NCBI GenBank assembly: GCA_015521115.1
Contig: WAOT01000038.1
Span: forward strand, 1-64,000
Length of the DNA stretch: 64,000 nt
Reading direction: 5' to 3'
DNA from: Desulfurococcales archaeon
Lineage (GTDB): Archaea; Thermoproteota; Thermoprotei_A; Sulfolobales; Acidilobaceae
Part shown: piece after piece, positions 1 to 7,847 of the stretch
How positions within the stretch are numbered: position 1 is the first letter of the stretch
Layout: each line of letters starts with the position of its first letter
The notes under the pieces: model-generated
What the model was told of the DNA's origin: nothing
The model's database searches: none
The model's input: the letters and a program-made list of their open reading frames with translations, nothing else
Position numbers and translations under genes: made by a program

Positions 1-279
1 GACTATAAGCCAGCTATAACTATTAGAAAAATCTATTTTGATAATTATTATCAAATTAATGTGTCTATAGTCAAAATAGTCAGGGGAACTTCAGTCAGCG
101 TGTCTGGAACAAATATCACACTCCCGCAAGGGACTGAAGCCTATATTCGTGTAGAATTTAATGTAGACCCCCACTCTGTACACCCTGATTTACCTGGTAA
201 AAAAGAGATAAATATCATGACAAATGAAGGATTTTTATCTAAATCTTATGCTAAAATTATAATTAAAGATAATAGCTGA
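1..279 (+). CDS. C-terminal part of an unknown, possibly secreted, protein (5' end outside window)
   Basis: The reading frame is open from the first base to the TGA at 277-279, so the gene begins before the window and only about 92 residues are visible. The visible part is polar and rich in predicted beta-strand, with a stretch (PGKKEINIMTNEG) that resembles the C-terminal strand-turn-strand end of archaeal pilin-like or other secreted proteins; that resemblance is only an impression. The base composition is strikingly AT-rich compared with everything downstream, which suggests different ancestry or a fast-evolving surface protein. I cannot assign a function. A GTG at 61 could be read as a start, but no ribosome site precedes it and the frame continues upstream. 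Confidence 0.6.
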   Translation, partial: DYKPAITIRKIYFDNYYQINVSIVKIVRGTSVSVSGTNITLPQGTEAYIRVEFNVDPHSVHPDLPGKKEINIMTNEGFLSKSYAKIIIKDNS

Positions 280-294
280 GATAAACTATACTAC

Positions 295-302
295 CTTATA
301 TT
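295..302 (+). promoter_or_regulatory. Putative TATA box for the CoA-transferase gene
   Basis: The sequence CTTATATT lies about 37-44 bases before the ATG at 339. Archaeal transcription usually begins about 25 bases after such a box, giving a short leader that includes the ribosome site GGGTGG at 328-333. Confidence 0.4.
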
Positions 303-338
303 CCTCATGCTTATTCAGGCCTTCTAAGGGTGGAGAGT

Positions 339-2000
339 ATGCCGTTGCCTAGGGCTGCTGGTAGGTTTGTTGAGGCTTGGGATGCTTTGAGCCAGGTTAG
401 GGATGGTAGTGTTGTTGTTGTGAGCGGGTTTAACTTGAGCTTGACGCCTGAGTACCTTATTCAGGGCCTTTATCAGTTGTATAGGGCTACTGGTCATCCG
501 AGGGATCTCTTCTTCATAGGTGATACTTTCCCGGGGAGCCCTGGTAGGGGGTTTGACTGGGTCGCTGAGAGGCTGTATAAGGAGGAGGGTGCCAGGCAGG
601 AGTTTATCCGTGGGATGTTGATGGCCTATTACGGTTGGAGCCGTTGGCTTCAGCAGATGATCGTGGAGGACATTATTGAGGCCTATACTTGGCCTATCTG
701 TGTCCTTGCTCACTGGCTGCGTGATGTTGGTGCTGGTAAGCCTGGGACTCTTAGCAAGGTCGGGCTCGGTACTTTTATCGACCCGAGGCAGGATGGTGGC
801 GCGCTGAATAGTCTCGCTAAGGAGAGGAGGACTGCCCGGGTCAGTGTTGTCGAGGTGAATGACGAAGAGTACCTCTTCTACAGTGCACCCCTACCCGAGG
901 TGGCGCTCATAAGGGGTAGCAGGGCCGACGACCACGGTAACATCGCGCTCTGCGAGGAGGGCATTATAGGGCCTGTACTGCAGATGGCGCAGGCGGTCAA
1001 GAGTAGGGGTAGGAAGGGGATGGTGATAGCCCAGATACTATACCCTGTGAGGAGTGGGAGCATTAACCCTAAGAACGTAGTAATCCCTGGCCCGCTAGTC
1101 GATTACATCGTTAAGGCGCCGGAAGATAAGCACTGGCAGAGTGCCACGATAAAGTATGACCCCAGGGTTAGCGGCCAGATCCTCGTACCCCTCGAGCACC
1201 TAGATGTGAGGGGGGTGCCCCTTGATGTGAGGAAGGTCATAGCGAGGAGAGTCCTCCTAGAGATGCTTAAGATAGCGATCGAGCAGGGGAGGGAGTACGT
1301 CATAGTTAACCTGGGAGTGGGGATCCCGAGCCTCGTGAGCAACATTGCAGCGGAGGAGGGGTTAAGCGAGGTTATAGTCTCAACAGTGGAGAGCGGCCCG
1401 TGGGGGGGCCTCGCCCTCCACGGTGCAGACTTCGGCGTCGCGATAAGTCCGAGGGCGATTATACCCCTCATAGACCAGTTCAGCATATATGAGGGCGGCA
1501 TAATTGATGCTGCAAGCCTAGGGTTCCTCCAAGTAGACAGGGAGGGGGAGGTTAACGCGAGCATCCTCCCCGGGAGGCTCACGGGTCCCGGGGGGTTCCC
1601 CTGTATAAGTACTGGAGCCCCACGCCTCTTCTTCGCGGGCCAGTTCACCGCCGGCAAGCGGGATATCAGGGTTGAGCCTGAGAAGGGTATCAGGATAGTC
1701 CAGGACGGGCCGATCAAGAAGTTCGTGAACAAGGTCTACAAGGTTCTCTACTGCCCATGTAAGGCGGAGGAGGAGGGCAGGGTTCACCTCTACATAACTG
1801 AGAGGGCAGTCTTCCGGTTGAGCGGTGGGGAGCTAGAGCTGATCGAGGTTGCCCCAGGAGTAGACCTTGAGAGGGACATCCTGGAGAAGATGGAGTTCAG
1901 GCCACGCATCAGCAAGAAGCTGGAGGAGATGCCCAAGATCCTCTACAGCCCGACGAGGATGGGAGTTGCGGAGTGGTTCTGGAGGGAGCTGAAGCGCTAG
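339..2000 (+). CDS. Family I CoA-transferase (acetate/propionate/3-oxoacid type)
   Basis: A cytoplasmic enzyme that moves CoA between carboxylic acids through a glutamyl-CoA thioester. About 553 residues make up the fused alpha and beta halves of family I transferases (propionate CoA-transferase, SCOT). The beta half has NLGVGIPSLVSN near residue 325, and TVESGPWGG near residue 350 supplies the expected catalytic Glu (about Glu351). An ATG at 339 is chosen because the ribosome site GGGTGG (328-333) precedes it; a GTG at 330 would lie inside that site. The stop codon shares CTAG with the convergent DUF763 gene. The first 450 or so bases use more T-ending codons than the rest, so the gene may be a mosaic. 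The substrate cannot be fixed from sequence; propionate, butyrate or branched acids are plausible given the acyl-CoA mutase later in the window. Confidence 0.85.
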   Translation: MPLPRAAGRFVEAWDALSQVRDGSVVVVSGFNLSLTPEYLIQGLYQLYRATGHPRDLFFIGDTFPGSPGRGFDWVAERLYKEEGARQEFIRGMLMAYYGWSRWLQQMIVEDIIEAYTWPICVLAHWLRDVGAGKPGTLSKVGLGTFIDPRQDGGALNSLAKERRTARVSVVEVNDEEYLFYSAPLPEVALIRGSRADDHGNIALCEEGIIGPVLQMAQAVKSRGRKGMVIAQILYPVRSGSINPKNVVIPGPLVDYIVKAPEDKHWQSATIKYDPRVSGQILVPLEHLDVRGVPLDVRKVIARRVLLEMLKIAIEQGREYVIVNLGVGIPSLVSNIAAEEGLSEVIVSTVESGPWGGLALHGADFGVAISPRAIIPLIDQFSIYEGGIIDAASLGFLQVDREGEVNASILPGRLTGPGGFPCISTGAPRLFFAGQFTAGKRDIRVEPEKGIRIVQDGPIKKFVNKVYKVLYCPCKAEEEGRVHLYITERAVFRLSGGELELIEVAPGVDLERDILEKMEFRPRISKKLEEMPKILYSPTRMGVAEWFWRELKR

Positions 2001-3163
2001 CCTTCAAGCCCTGCTAGACCGCGTGCGAGACGCCTAAGCCTCTCGAGGGCCTTCGCCCTCAACTTCTCCCCCACCCGGATCTCCTCGAGAGCCTCCCTTA
2101 GGAATGATACCGCCCTCATGGCTATCGTTGGCTGGAAGGGGTAGGGCACCCGATCCTTCCCTCCCACGGCGAAAGCGTATGCGAACGGGTTTAGTGGGAG
2201 AACCACAGGGTCACGGGAGCTCGTCGGCACGCCGTAGACTATGTCTGCTATTAGGGCTAGAGCCCTAACCACTTTGGGGCCGAGGCCCGGGGCGAGGGCT
2301 AGTTCCTCCTCGCTTGCCGGACTCCACCTCTCCAGGTCTTCGAGGGCCTTCCGGAGTTGTGGTGTCACGGGTATGGGGCGGTAGTATGGGGCTCTGGCTG
2401 GCTGCTTATGTGAAGGCTCTCTTTGTGGGGCGATGTAGTGGAGTATTGTGCGGGTGCCCCTGATCTGGGTATTGGCAGCCTCGATGTCTCTCACTATTTT
2501 CCTAGCTCCTTGCTGGACTATCTCTAAGTATACTTTTCTGGCCTCACGGCTCTCCCTTGCGGTGGCGTTTAGAATCGTACCACCCGGAGATCCAAGAACT
2601 GCACTGTGTGGTTCTTCTATCTCCTCTCTCGCCACGTGGTAGCGCCTTGCCATCCTCCTATCCCTATTCATACCCTGCTGTACGACCACAAGCCTACCTG
2701 TCTCCGTCACTATGACCGCGTGATGGTAGAGCTCGTAACCGTCTTGGAGGAAGCTCGAGTCGGCCCGGGCGGCTAGCTTGCTAGCCCTCTTAATCCTCTC
2801 AGCGCTTACCCCCAGCCTCTTCTCTGCCTCCAGTGCTTCATCCGGGACTCTCCTCATATGCGCCCCTTTACCGCCCAGGACTAGTATACCGAGCTCAGGC
2901 CTCCTCCACGTCACCTCCTTAAGCACTCCTGTAACAACAGTGGTGCTACCGCTGCTATCCTAGTCCATGCCCATCACGTTATTGAACGCCTGGAACCAGA
3001 ATGGGTCTGCCAGCATCTCCACAACAGAATCGGGCCCCCGCACCTCGACCATGTAAGCGATTATAGCATCCGCTAGCTCCATCATTATCCTGAGCATCCA
3101 CCGTGGGACGCGGCCTGAGTGTAATGGGAGGTCAGCTACCCCCGGCATGCCCGCTGATCCCAT
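1997..3163 (-). pseudogene. DUF763 family protein interrupted by an in-frame amber codon
   Basis: Two open stretches on this strand lie in the same frame and together give a full-length DUF763 protein of about 389 codons. The first (3163 to 2960) starts with MGSAGMPGVADLPLHSGRVP and ends in DPFWFQAFNNVMGMD; the second continues at once with DSSGSTTVVTGVLKEV and then LGGKGAHMRR. As I recall them, intact family members read approximately FDWHSSG-TT here, so the TAG at 2962-2960 replaces a Trp codon, a single TGG to TAG change. DUF763 has no settled function; its C-terminal part has a helix-hairpin-helix-like stretch (ALAPGLGPKVVRAL). A GTG at 2926 could start a shortened product. The gene may be a recent pseudogene, a read-through gene or a sequencing error. 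Its 3' end overlaps the CoA-transferase by four bases. Confidence 0.8.
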
Positions 3164-3199
3164 TTCAAAAAGTGTATATGACTGGAGGTGATTAATGGA

Positions 3200-3514
3200 G
3201 TGGAGGATGAGGTCGTGAAGGCGCTCCAGGCCTTGGAGGCCGCCTTGAGATCCTATGCCAGGGCCCGCGGGCCTATGGAGATATCCATACTCAGAGCGGC
3301 AGGCCTCATAGAGATGATGATCTCGACGAGGGCGCTCTACAGATACCATGAAGAGGACACGTTCTTCACTCTACTCGATGAGGCGGTAAAAGTACTGCTA
3401 GGCCACGCGGAGCTCGTCAAGAAAGAGTTGGGGGTGAAACTGTTGAGGAAAGGCTCAGAGGTTTACTTGTTAGTGCCGCTCGAGACTTTAGAGAGGCTCA
3501 CTAGAGAGGGCTAG
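3200..3514 (+). CDS. Unknown small helical protein
   Basis: About 104 residues, predicted mostly alpha-helical with many charged and leucine residues, no signal peptide and no motif I recognise. The GTG at 3200 is preferred over the GTG at 3188 because GGAGGTG (3184-3190) is well placed before it. The gene is divergent from the interrupted DUF763 gene with only about 36 bases between starts, so a shared promoter region is likely; GTGTATATG at 3173-3181 could serve either side. Its stop shares a CTAG with the convergent gene that ends at 3511. The open frame and regulatory context support a real gene, but I give no function. Confidence 0.55.
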   Translation: MEDEVVKALQALEAALRSYARARGPMEISILRAAGLIEMMISTRALYRYHEEDTFFTLLDEAVKVLLGHAELVKKELGVKLLRKGSEVYLLVPLETLERLTREG

Positions 3515-3963
3515 TTCGTCTCGGTTCCTGAATACGTTACTGGCCCAGCCGTTAGTTCCGCGGCGTCGGTTTCGACCTCATACTTGTAGGCCTCTCCAAT
3601 GTATGCTGTTACCACTATTAGCGCCTTCTCCTTGTAGTTCATGTCATCGATCTCCTCGTTATCGTAGCTTATGAGATAGTATGGTATCCTTATCAGCTCC
3701 TCACCCTCCTCTGTCTTTTCGATGAACCCCCTCTCCCTAAGCATTCTCATAAACTCCTCGTCTTCATCACCTGCCGGCCGCCAGAGCCTGTCGTCCCTTA
3801 TTGCTATGAAGTCCGCCTCCAGAGGGTTCCATTTCTCTAGTGCCTCTCTCGCCGCCTGCTTAACGATCTCCCCAAACTCTCCTTCAACGATCTTACTCTC
3901 TACTATCTTACCCATTACCGCCTCGACCACTAGGAACTTACCCTTCAACTCCACTACCTGCAC
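3511..3963 (-). CDS. Unknown acidic protein
   Basis: About 150 residues, strongly acidic, alternating predicted strands and helices, no signal peptide or membrane segment. I recognise no family. The GTG start at 3963 has a TATA-like box on its own strand (GTTTTATG, plus coordinates 3990-3997) 27-34 bases upstream, which suggests a leaderless or nearly leaderless transcript. The last four bases are shared with the convergent gene. A helical N-terminal half with several Glu/Lys pairs and a C-terminal half with tyrosines would fit a small soluble alpha/beta protein. Confidence 0.55.
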   Translation of the reverse strand: MQVVELKGKFLVVEAVMGKIVESKIVEGEFGEIVKQAAREALEKWNPLEADFIAIRDDRLWRPAGDEDEEFMRMLRERGFIEKTEEGEELIRIPYYLISYDNEEIDDMNYKEKALIVVTAYIGEAYKYEVETDAAELTAGPVTYSGTETN

Positions 3964-3989
3964 CCGAACAATGGACGTTAGACCGGGGA

Positions 3990-3997
3990 CATAAAAC
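3990..3997 (-). promoter_or_regulatory. Putative TATA box for the gene starting at 3963
   Basis: On the minus strand the sequence reads GTTTTATG and lies 27-34 bases before the GTG start. On the plus strand, CTATAA near 4051-4056 could serve the divergent PAPS-reductase-like gene, so this 108-base gap holds two back-to-back promoters and nothing else I can see. Confidence 0.4.
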
Positions 3998-4071
3998 TTG
4001 GTTAGAAGGCTATACTCTCTCCTATTAAGCCTCGCCCGAGCCCAGACAATGCTATAAGGTGTGGGGATAAG

Positions 4072-6153
4072 GTGAAGAAGGCTGGGCCGAAGCAGTGGCC
4101 TGTAGTGGCGAGAATATACTGGTGCCCCGAGCTCAACGTCCCACTACTCGGCAGAGAGTGCCCAGACGGTGGTAGAGCCCGCCTTCTCCGGTTGACGGAG
4201 CCCGGCGACGCTAGACCCGCCTTCCCCCACGACTTGAAAGTGATGGAATACGGTTACAAGTACGAGACTGGGGGGGTCAGGGGTATTTCAGGGCTATTGG
4301 GAGAGGGTGTGATCCTCTTCAACAAAGTCCCCTTCATGGATCTCATGTATGAGGTCGTCAGCCAGGGAGTCATAATAGCGAGAGTATACTGGGATCCCTA
4401 CTTGTCACACTGGAGACTCCGCTTCTCCCAGCCCGGCCTCAAGCGGGTGTGGCATCTCGAGCCTCTACCGAGGTATATTGTTAGAGGAGGCATGCGGGTA
4501 CTAAGGAGGAAGAGGGTGTTCCAAAACGATGCAGGCCTCCCTCCAGGCTCCCAGGTGGCCCTTGTAAATGATGAGGGCGAGCCTATAGGTATAGCCTACG
4601 TGACCAGGGATGGGAGCAAGATCAGCACTCACACGGTCTTTTGGAGAGACCAGCCTGCATGGGCTGGGAGAGGTAATAGGGGATGGGATAATGTAGTCAA
4701 GGCAAACGACTACTACCTCTACTACTACACTAGCAGGGCCGTGAAGTTCATCCACGTGATGAACGAGAAAGTGAAGAAGCCTGTCATAGTGAGCTTCAGT
4801 GGTGGCAAGGACAGCCTCGTCTCCCTACACCTAACCCTGAGGACTGGTCTGAAGCCCTACCTACTCTTCAATAACACGGGCATCGAGATGCCAGAGACAG
4901 TCGAGACCGTGAAGAAGACTGCGGAGAAGTATGGCCTCGAGCTACTGGTAGCAGATGCAGGCGACAGCTTCTGGAGAGCTGTTGAGAGGGTCGGCCCCCC
5001 GGGGAAGGACTACCGGTGGTGCTGTAAAGTGACAAAGCTCGCACCCCTCTCACGCCTCCTAGAAGCGAAGTTCCCCGATGGAGCACTGAACATAGTTGGA
5101 CAGAGGGCATTCGAGAGCCTTGACAGGGCTAGGAGCCCGAGAGTATGGAGGAATAAGTGGTTGCCCAAGATACTCAATATCAGCCCCATACAGGAGTGGC
5201 CGCAGCTCCTCATATGGCTATACATATGGAGAGAGGGGCTCGAGTATAACCCACTATACGAGAGGGGTTTCGACAGGATAGGATGCTTCATGTGCCCCGC
5301 AGCCTTCAGCGCTGAATACGAATTCGTGAAAGAGACGAGACCGGAGCTCTGGGCCAGGTGGGAGAAGATCCTCTACAAGTGGGCCGATAGGCTCGGCCTG
5401 AAAGGCCCCCTGAAGGAGGCGTGGGTTAAGAAGGGCCTTTGGCGGTGGCTGACCCCCGCAGTACAGAAGCAGAGGCTAGCATATAGGCTGGGAGTCGAGC
5501 TACCCGACTGGAGGGAGCTGTACAGGAAGTGGCTCACGCCCTCAATCTCAGAGGGCAAATTAGAGGGCAAGCGGTGGGAGGTGAAGCTGACGGCATCCTT
5601 CGACCCAGAATCCCTTAAAGACCAGTATACTGTGCTTGGAGCCTTTGAGGTAGAAGAATACAATGAGAACGAGATCGTCCTGAGAGGGCCACGCGGCGTC
5701 CGAGTGACCAGCAGGGGCCAGACTGTTAGGGTGGAGGGAGCGAAAGGCATACTGGCCCGCGAACTACTGCTAGATACCCTAAAACTCCAGTTCAGATGGA
5801 CTCACTGTGCGGGCTGTAAGGCCTGTGAGACGAGCTGCCCTACAGGGGCCATAAAGGTCAAGAGGGAAGGAGACGGTTTCAGGCCTGTCGTTGACCCAGG
5901 CCTATGCATCCACTGTAAGCTCTGCTTAGACAACTGTCCCTTAGCCGATGTCACTGTCGAGAGGATCTATCCCGCCCTGCTGCTTGGAGAGGTTACAGCT
6001 TGGAGGAGGAATGGTAAGAGGACACGAGAGAGTGTGGTGCAGAGGTACATGAGGTTGAAGGGCGTAAAGATCGATGTCGAGGGAGCTAGGCTCCTAGATG
6101 AAGACGCCCTCAGCGCGACCAGCACCTTTTATGAGGGGCTGGAAAATGGCTAA
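4072..6153 (+). CDS. PAPS-reductase-family protein fused to a 2x[4Fe-4S] ferredoxin domain
   Basis: About 693 residues. The N-terminal 230 residues are a crenarchaeal-type extension with many aromatic residues. The central domain carries the N-type ATP pyrophosphatase P-loop FSGGKDS near residue 242, the hallmark of the PAPS/APS reductase family, then RWCCKV and a CFMCP pair near residue 405 that may hold metal. The C-terminal 130 residues contain CAGCKACETSCP and CIHCKLCLDNCP, two classic [4Fe-4S] ferredoxin motifs near residues 579 and 612. Such archaeal fusions are usually annotated as PAPS reductase, but the enzyme could instead be a sulfur transferase or nucleotide-modifying enzyme using adenylation. 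An APS kinase lies far away in the window (59567). The GTG start follows GTGTGGGG. Exact substrate is unknown. Confidence 0.75.
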   Translation: MKKAGPKQWPVVARIYWCPELNVPLLGRECPDGGRARLLRLTEPGDARPAFPHDLKVMEYGYKYETGGVRGISGLLGEGVILFNKVPFMDLMYEVVSQGVIIARVYWDPYLSHWRLRFSQPGLKRVWHLEPLPRYIVRGGMRVLRRKRVFQNDAGLPPGSQVALVNDEGEPIGIAYVTRDGSKISTHTVFWRDQPAWAGRGNRGWDNVVKANDYYLYYYTSRAVKFIHVMNEKVKKPVIVSFSGGKDSLVSLHLTLRTGLKPYLLFNNTGIEMPETVETVKKTAEKYGLELLVADAGDSFWRAVERVGPPGKDYRWCCKVTKLAPLSRLLEAKFPDGALNIVGQRAFESLDRARSPRVWRNKWLPKILNISPIQEWPQLLIWLYIWREGLEYNPLYERGFDRIGCFMCPAAFSAEYEFVKETRPELWARWEKILYKWADRLGLKGPLKEAWVKKGLWRWLTPAVQKQRLAYRLGVELPDWRELYRKWLTPSISEGKLEGKRWEVKLTASFDPESLKDQYTVLGAFEVEEYNENEIVLRGPRGVRVTSRGQTVRVEGAKGILARELLLDTLKLQFRWTHCAGCKACETSCPTGAIKVKREGDGFRPVVDPGLCIHCKLCLDNCPLADVTVERIYPALLLGEVTAWRRNGKRTRESVVQRYMRLKGVKIDVEGARLLDEDALSATSTFYEGLENG

Positions 6154-6203
6154 ATCCAAAATAACATAGATAACACCATAACCGGCCCGACCACCAGGAC
6201 GAG

Positions 6204-7100
6204 GTGTCAAACGTGAAGGGGGAGGCCGCAAGACTCGCTGAGAAGTACTGTGTTGACGAGTACACGGACTACATGATATACAACTACCTAGCATCACATG
6301 AGAAGAATGAGAAGCTCAAAAAAGTACTAGAGGAGCTGGCAAAGGAGGAGTACGAACACTACATCTTCTGGAGTAGCCTCCTAGGTAGGAAGTGCGACGT
6401 TAGCATAAGCAAGGCTAAACTCCGCCTAATACGGGCTATTAGAGCGGTCTTCGGGCTGACATTCACCCTTAAGTTCCTGGAGAGGCATGAGAGCGAGGTT
6501 ATAGCCGAGTACCGGGAATACTTGAAGTACCTTGAGGATGGAGATGCTAGGAGGAGGCTTGAGAAGATCATCGAGGAGGAGGAGAAGCATGAGAACGAGC
6601 TTATCGCGGGTATAGAAGAGACCATTGTAAGGTACCTCTCATTCATAGTCCTAGGCCTTGCTGACGCCATAGTCGAGATCACAGGGGTTCATGCAGGGTT
6701 CCTGGGGGTGACAAGTAAAACGCTAATGGCGGGCATAGCGGGTCTCGTAGTAGGCCTTTCAGCAGCAATCTCAATGGCAAGCGCTGCATATCTCCAGGCA
6801 AAGAGTGACCCCACGAGGGAGCCCTTAACGAGCGCCCTTATGACGGGGGCAGGATACCTCGCGGCTGTGGCTCTACTAGCGGCACCTTACTTCCTCATCC
6901 AGTCCATGCTAGCAGCGTTTACAGTCTCAGTGTTGGGTGGCATAGCTTTGATAGGACTGTTCACATACTATAGTGCAATAGTGTTTGACAGGCCATTCAC
7001 CCGAGAGTTCATAGAGAGTACGACCCTCATGCTAGGCACAGCCCTCGCCTCATACATATTCGGAGACATTATCGGGGCGAAGTTCAACCTCCACACCTAG
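6204..7100 (+). CDS. Ferritin-like domain fused to VIT1/CCC1 membrane transporter (MbfA-like)
   Basis: About 298 residues. Residues 1-150 form a helical ferritin-like/rubrerythrin domain with Glu and His residues in the expected pattern (KEEYEHYIFW near residue 47, EEEKHENEL near residue 130). Residues 150-298 are a VIT1/CCC1-type membrane domain with about five segments, including LGLADAIVEITG, the Asp/Glu helix typical of vacuolar iron transporters. The family moves Fe2+ or Mn2+ across the membrane, probably exporting or storing excess iron after capture by the ferritin domain. GTG start at 6204 follows GACGAGG. It lies 50 bases downstream of the PAPS-reductase-like gene on the same strand and may be co-transcribed. 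Confidence 0.85.
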   Translation: MSNVKGEAARLAEKYCVDEYTDYMIYNYLASHEKNEKLKKVLEELAKEEYEHYIFWSSLLGRKCDVSISKAKLRLIRAIRAVFGLTFTLKFLERHESEVIAEYREYLKYLEDGDARRRLEKIIEEEEKHENELIAGIEETIVRYLSFIVLGLADAIVEITGVHAGFLGVTSKTLMAGIAGLVVGLSAAISMASAAYLQAKSDPTREPLTSALMTGAGYLAAVALLAAPYFLIQSMLAAFTVSVLGGIALIGLFTYYSAIVFDRPFTREFIESTTLMLGTALASYIFGDIIGAKFNLHT

Positions 7101-7390
7101 ACAGGGGCCTCGCACCGCAGGGAAGAGGATCATCGCCCCTTCGGCTCTCATAGGTGTTGGCCAGTCATCGGCCCCCACTCGACTAATAAGCGTGGGCACA
7201 GCCTAATATGGTGCTGACAGCTAAGGCGACGGGGGCCTATAGCTAGCCACCCCATATATACAAATCCGACATAAACACATATCGAAGATGTAATAATTTA
7301 ATCTTGTCTATAATATACTTACACCCCTAGCAGATTCTATATCCTCTTATGAATTGATTAAGTGAACACCCTATTATACACATACTATGA
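7101..7390. other. Intergenic region with GGCCCCC/GGGGGCC inverted repeat
   Basis: No open frame or tRNA is visible. The GC-rich half (7101-7260) contains a perfect 7-base inverted repeat, GGCCCCC (7170-7176) and GGGGGCC (7231-7237), enclosing 54 bases. The second half is AT-rich and leads to the promoter of the winged-helix gene. The repeat may be part of a 3' UTR structure of the ferritin-VIT1 gene or of an unrecognised small RNA; a chance match is possible in GC-rich sequence. Confidence 0.3.
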
Positions 7391-7398
7391 ATTTTTAA
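7391..7398 (+). promoter_or_regulatory. Putative TATA box for the winged-helix gene
   Basis: ATTTTTAA lies about 46-53 bases before the ATG at 7444, predicting a leader of roughly 20 bases that contains the ribosome site GAGGTGAG. Confidence 0.5.
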
Positions 7399-7443
7399 CC
7401 TTCATCGTTACATGTATACACGAGTTAAAGAGAGGTGAGAGAA

Positions 7444-7785
7444 ATGCCCATACCAGTAAGTACGACACAGGCTCTAAAGGCGCTAATGAAGTGTAAGCAG
7501 ATACCCGACGCAGACCTTGCTGCCCGGCTTATCGAATACCTAATGGAGCACCCGAAGGGCGCTACCATGGCTGAGCTATACAAGGCACTCGAGATCAGCT
7601 ACCCCATGGTTCTCAAGGTGGTTAATGAGCTTGAGTCTCTAAACGTAGTAGAGACCAGTAAGGTCAAGCCAGAGGGAGGCAGGGGTAGAGCCAAGAAGCT
7701 GGTGAAGCTATACAAGCCAATGCTAAAGAGGATAATCGAGGAGTGCAAGGAGATACTTTCAGTAATAGAGGAGAAGCTCGAGTAA
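7444..7785 (+). CDS. Small winged-helix transcription regulator
   Basis: About 113 residues. Residues 20-80 fit a winged helix-turn-helix: ARLIEYLMEHPKGATMAELY, then SYPMVLKVVNELESLNVVE as the recognition helix, then a basic wing (GGRGRAKKLVKLY). The C-terminal helix (LKRIIEECKEILSVIEEKLE) is likely to dimerise. Archaeal proteins of this size usually act as local repressors or activators. The ATG at 7444 is chosen over the upstream GTG at 7435 because GAGGTGAG immediately precedes it. It stands alone with its own promoter and terminator, so no target can be inferred from neighbours. DNA-binding role is confident; the signal sensed is unknown. Confidence 0.7.
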   Translation: MPIPVSTTQALKALMKCKQIPDADLAARLIEYLMEHPKGATMAELYKALEISYPMVLKVVNELESLNVVETSKVKPEGGRGRAKKLVKLYKPMLKRIIEECKEILSVIEEKLE

Positions 7786-7795
7786 CAAGGACACG

Positions 7796-7838
7796 GTAAA
7801 AACTAAAAAAGAATGACCTTTTTCCCTATTCTATTTTA
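7796..7838. terminator. Bidirectional T-rich terminator between two convergent genes
   Basis: The gap between the winged-helix gene and fbp has CTTTTTCCCTATTCTATTTT on the plus strand (7817-7836) and CTTTTTTAGTTTTT on the minus strand (complement of about 7798-7811). Archaeal RNA polymerase terminates at such T-runs, so the region probably ends transcripts from both sides. Confidence 0.55.
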
Positions 7839-7847
7839 AACTTTCCT

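Noticed and set aside
324-713. Open frame on the minus strand inside the CoA-transferase gene
   Set aside because: It lies wholly antisense to a clearly recognisable enzyme and encodes a Pro/Thr/Ser-rich shadow sequence without domain signs.
1103-1732. Long antisense open frame of 209 codons over the CoA-transferase
   Set aside because: It is a composition-driven shadow of a gene with few stops on the other strand; no start signal or family match is visible.
2926-2960. Treating the two DUF763 parts as two separate genes
   Set aside because: Both are in one frame and together match one family end to end; the second part would lack the N-terminal half of its domain.
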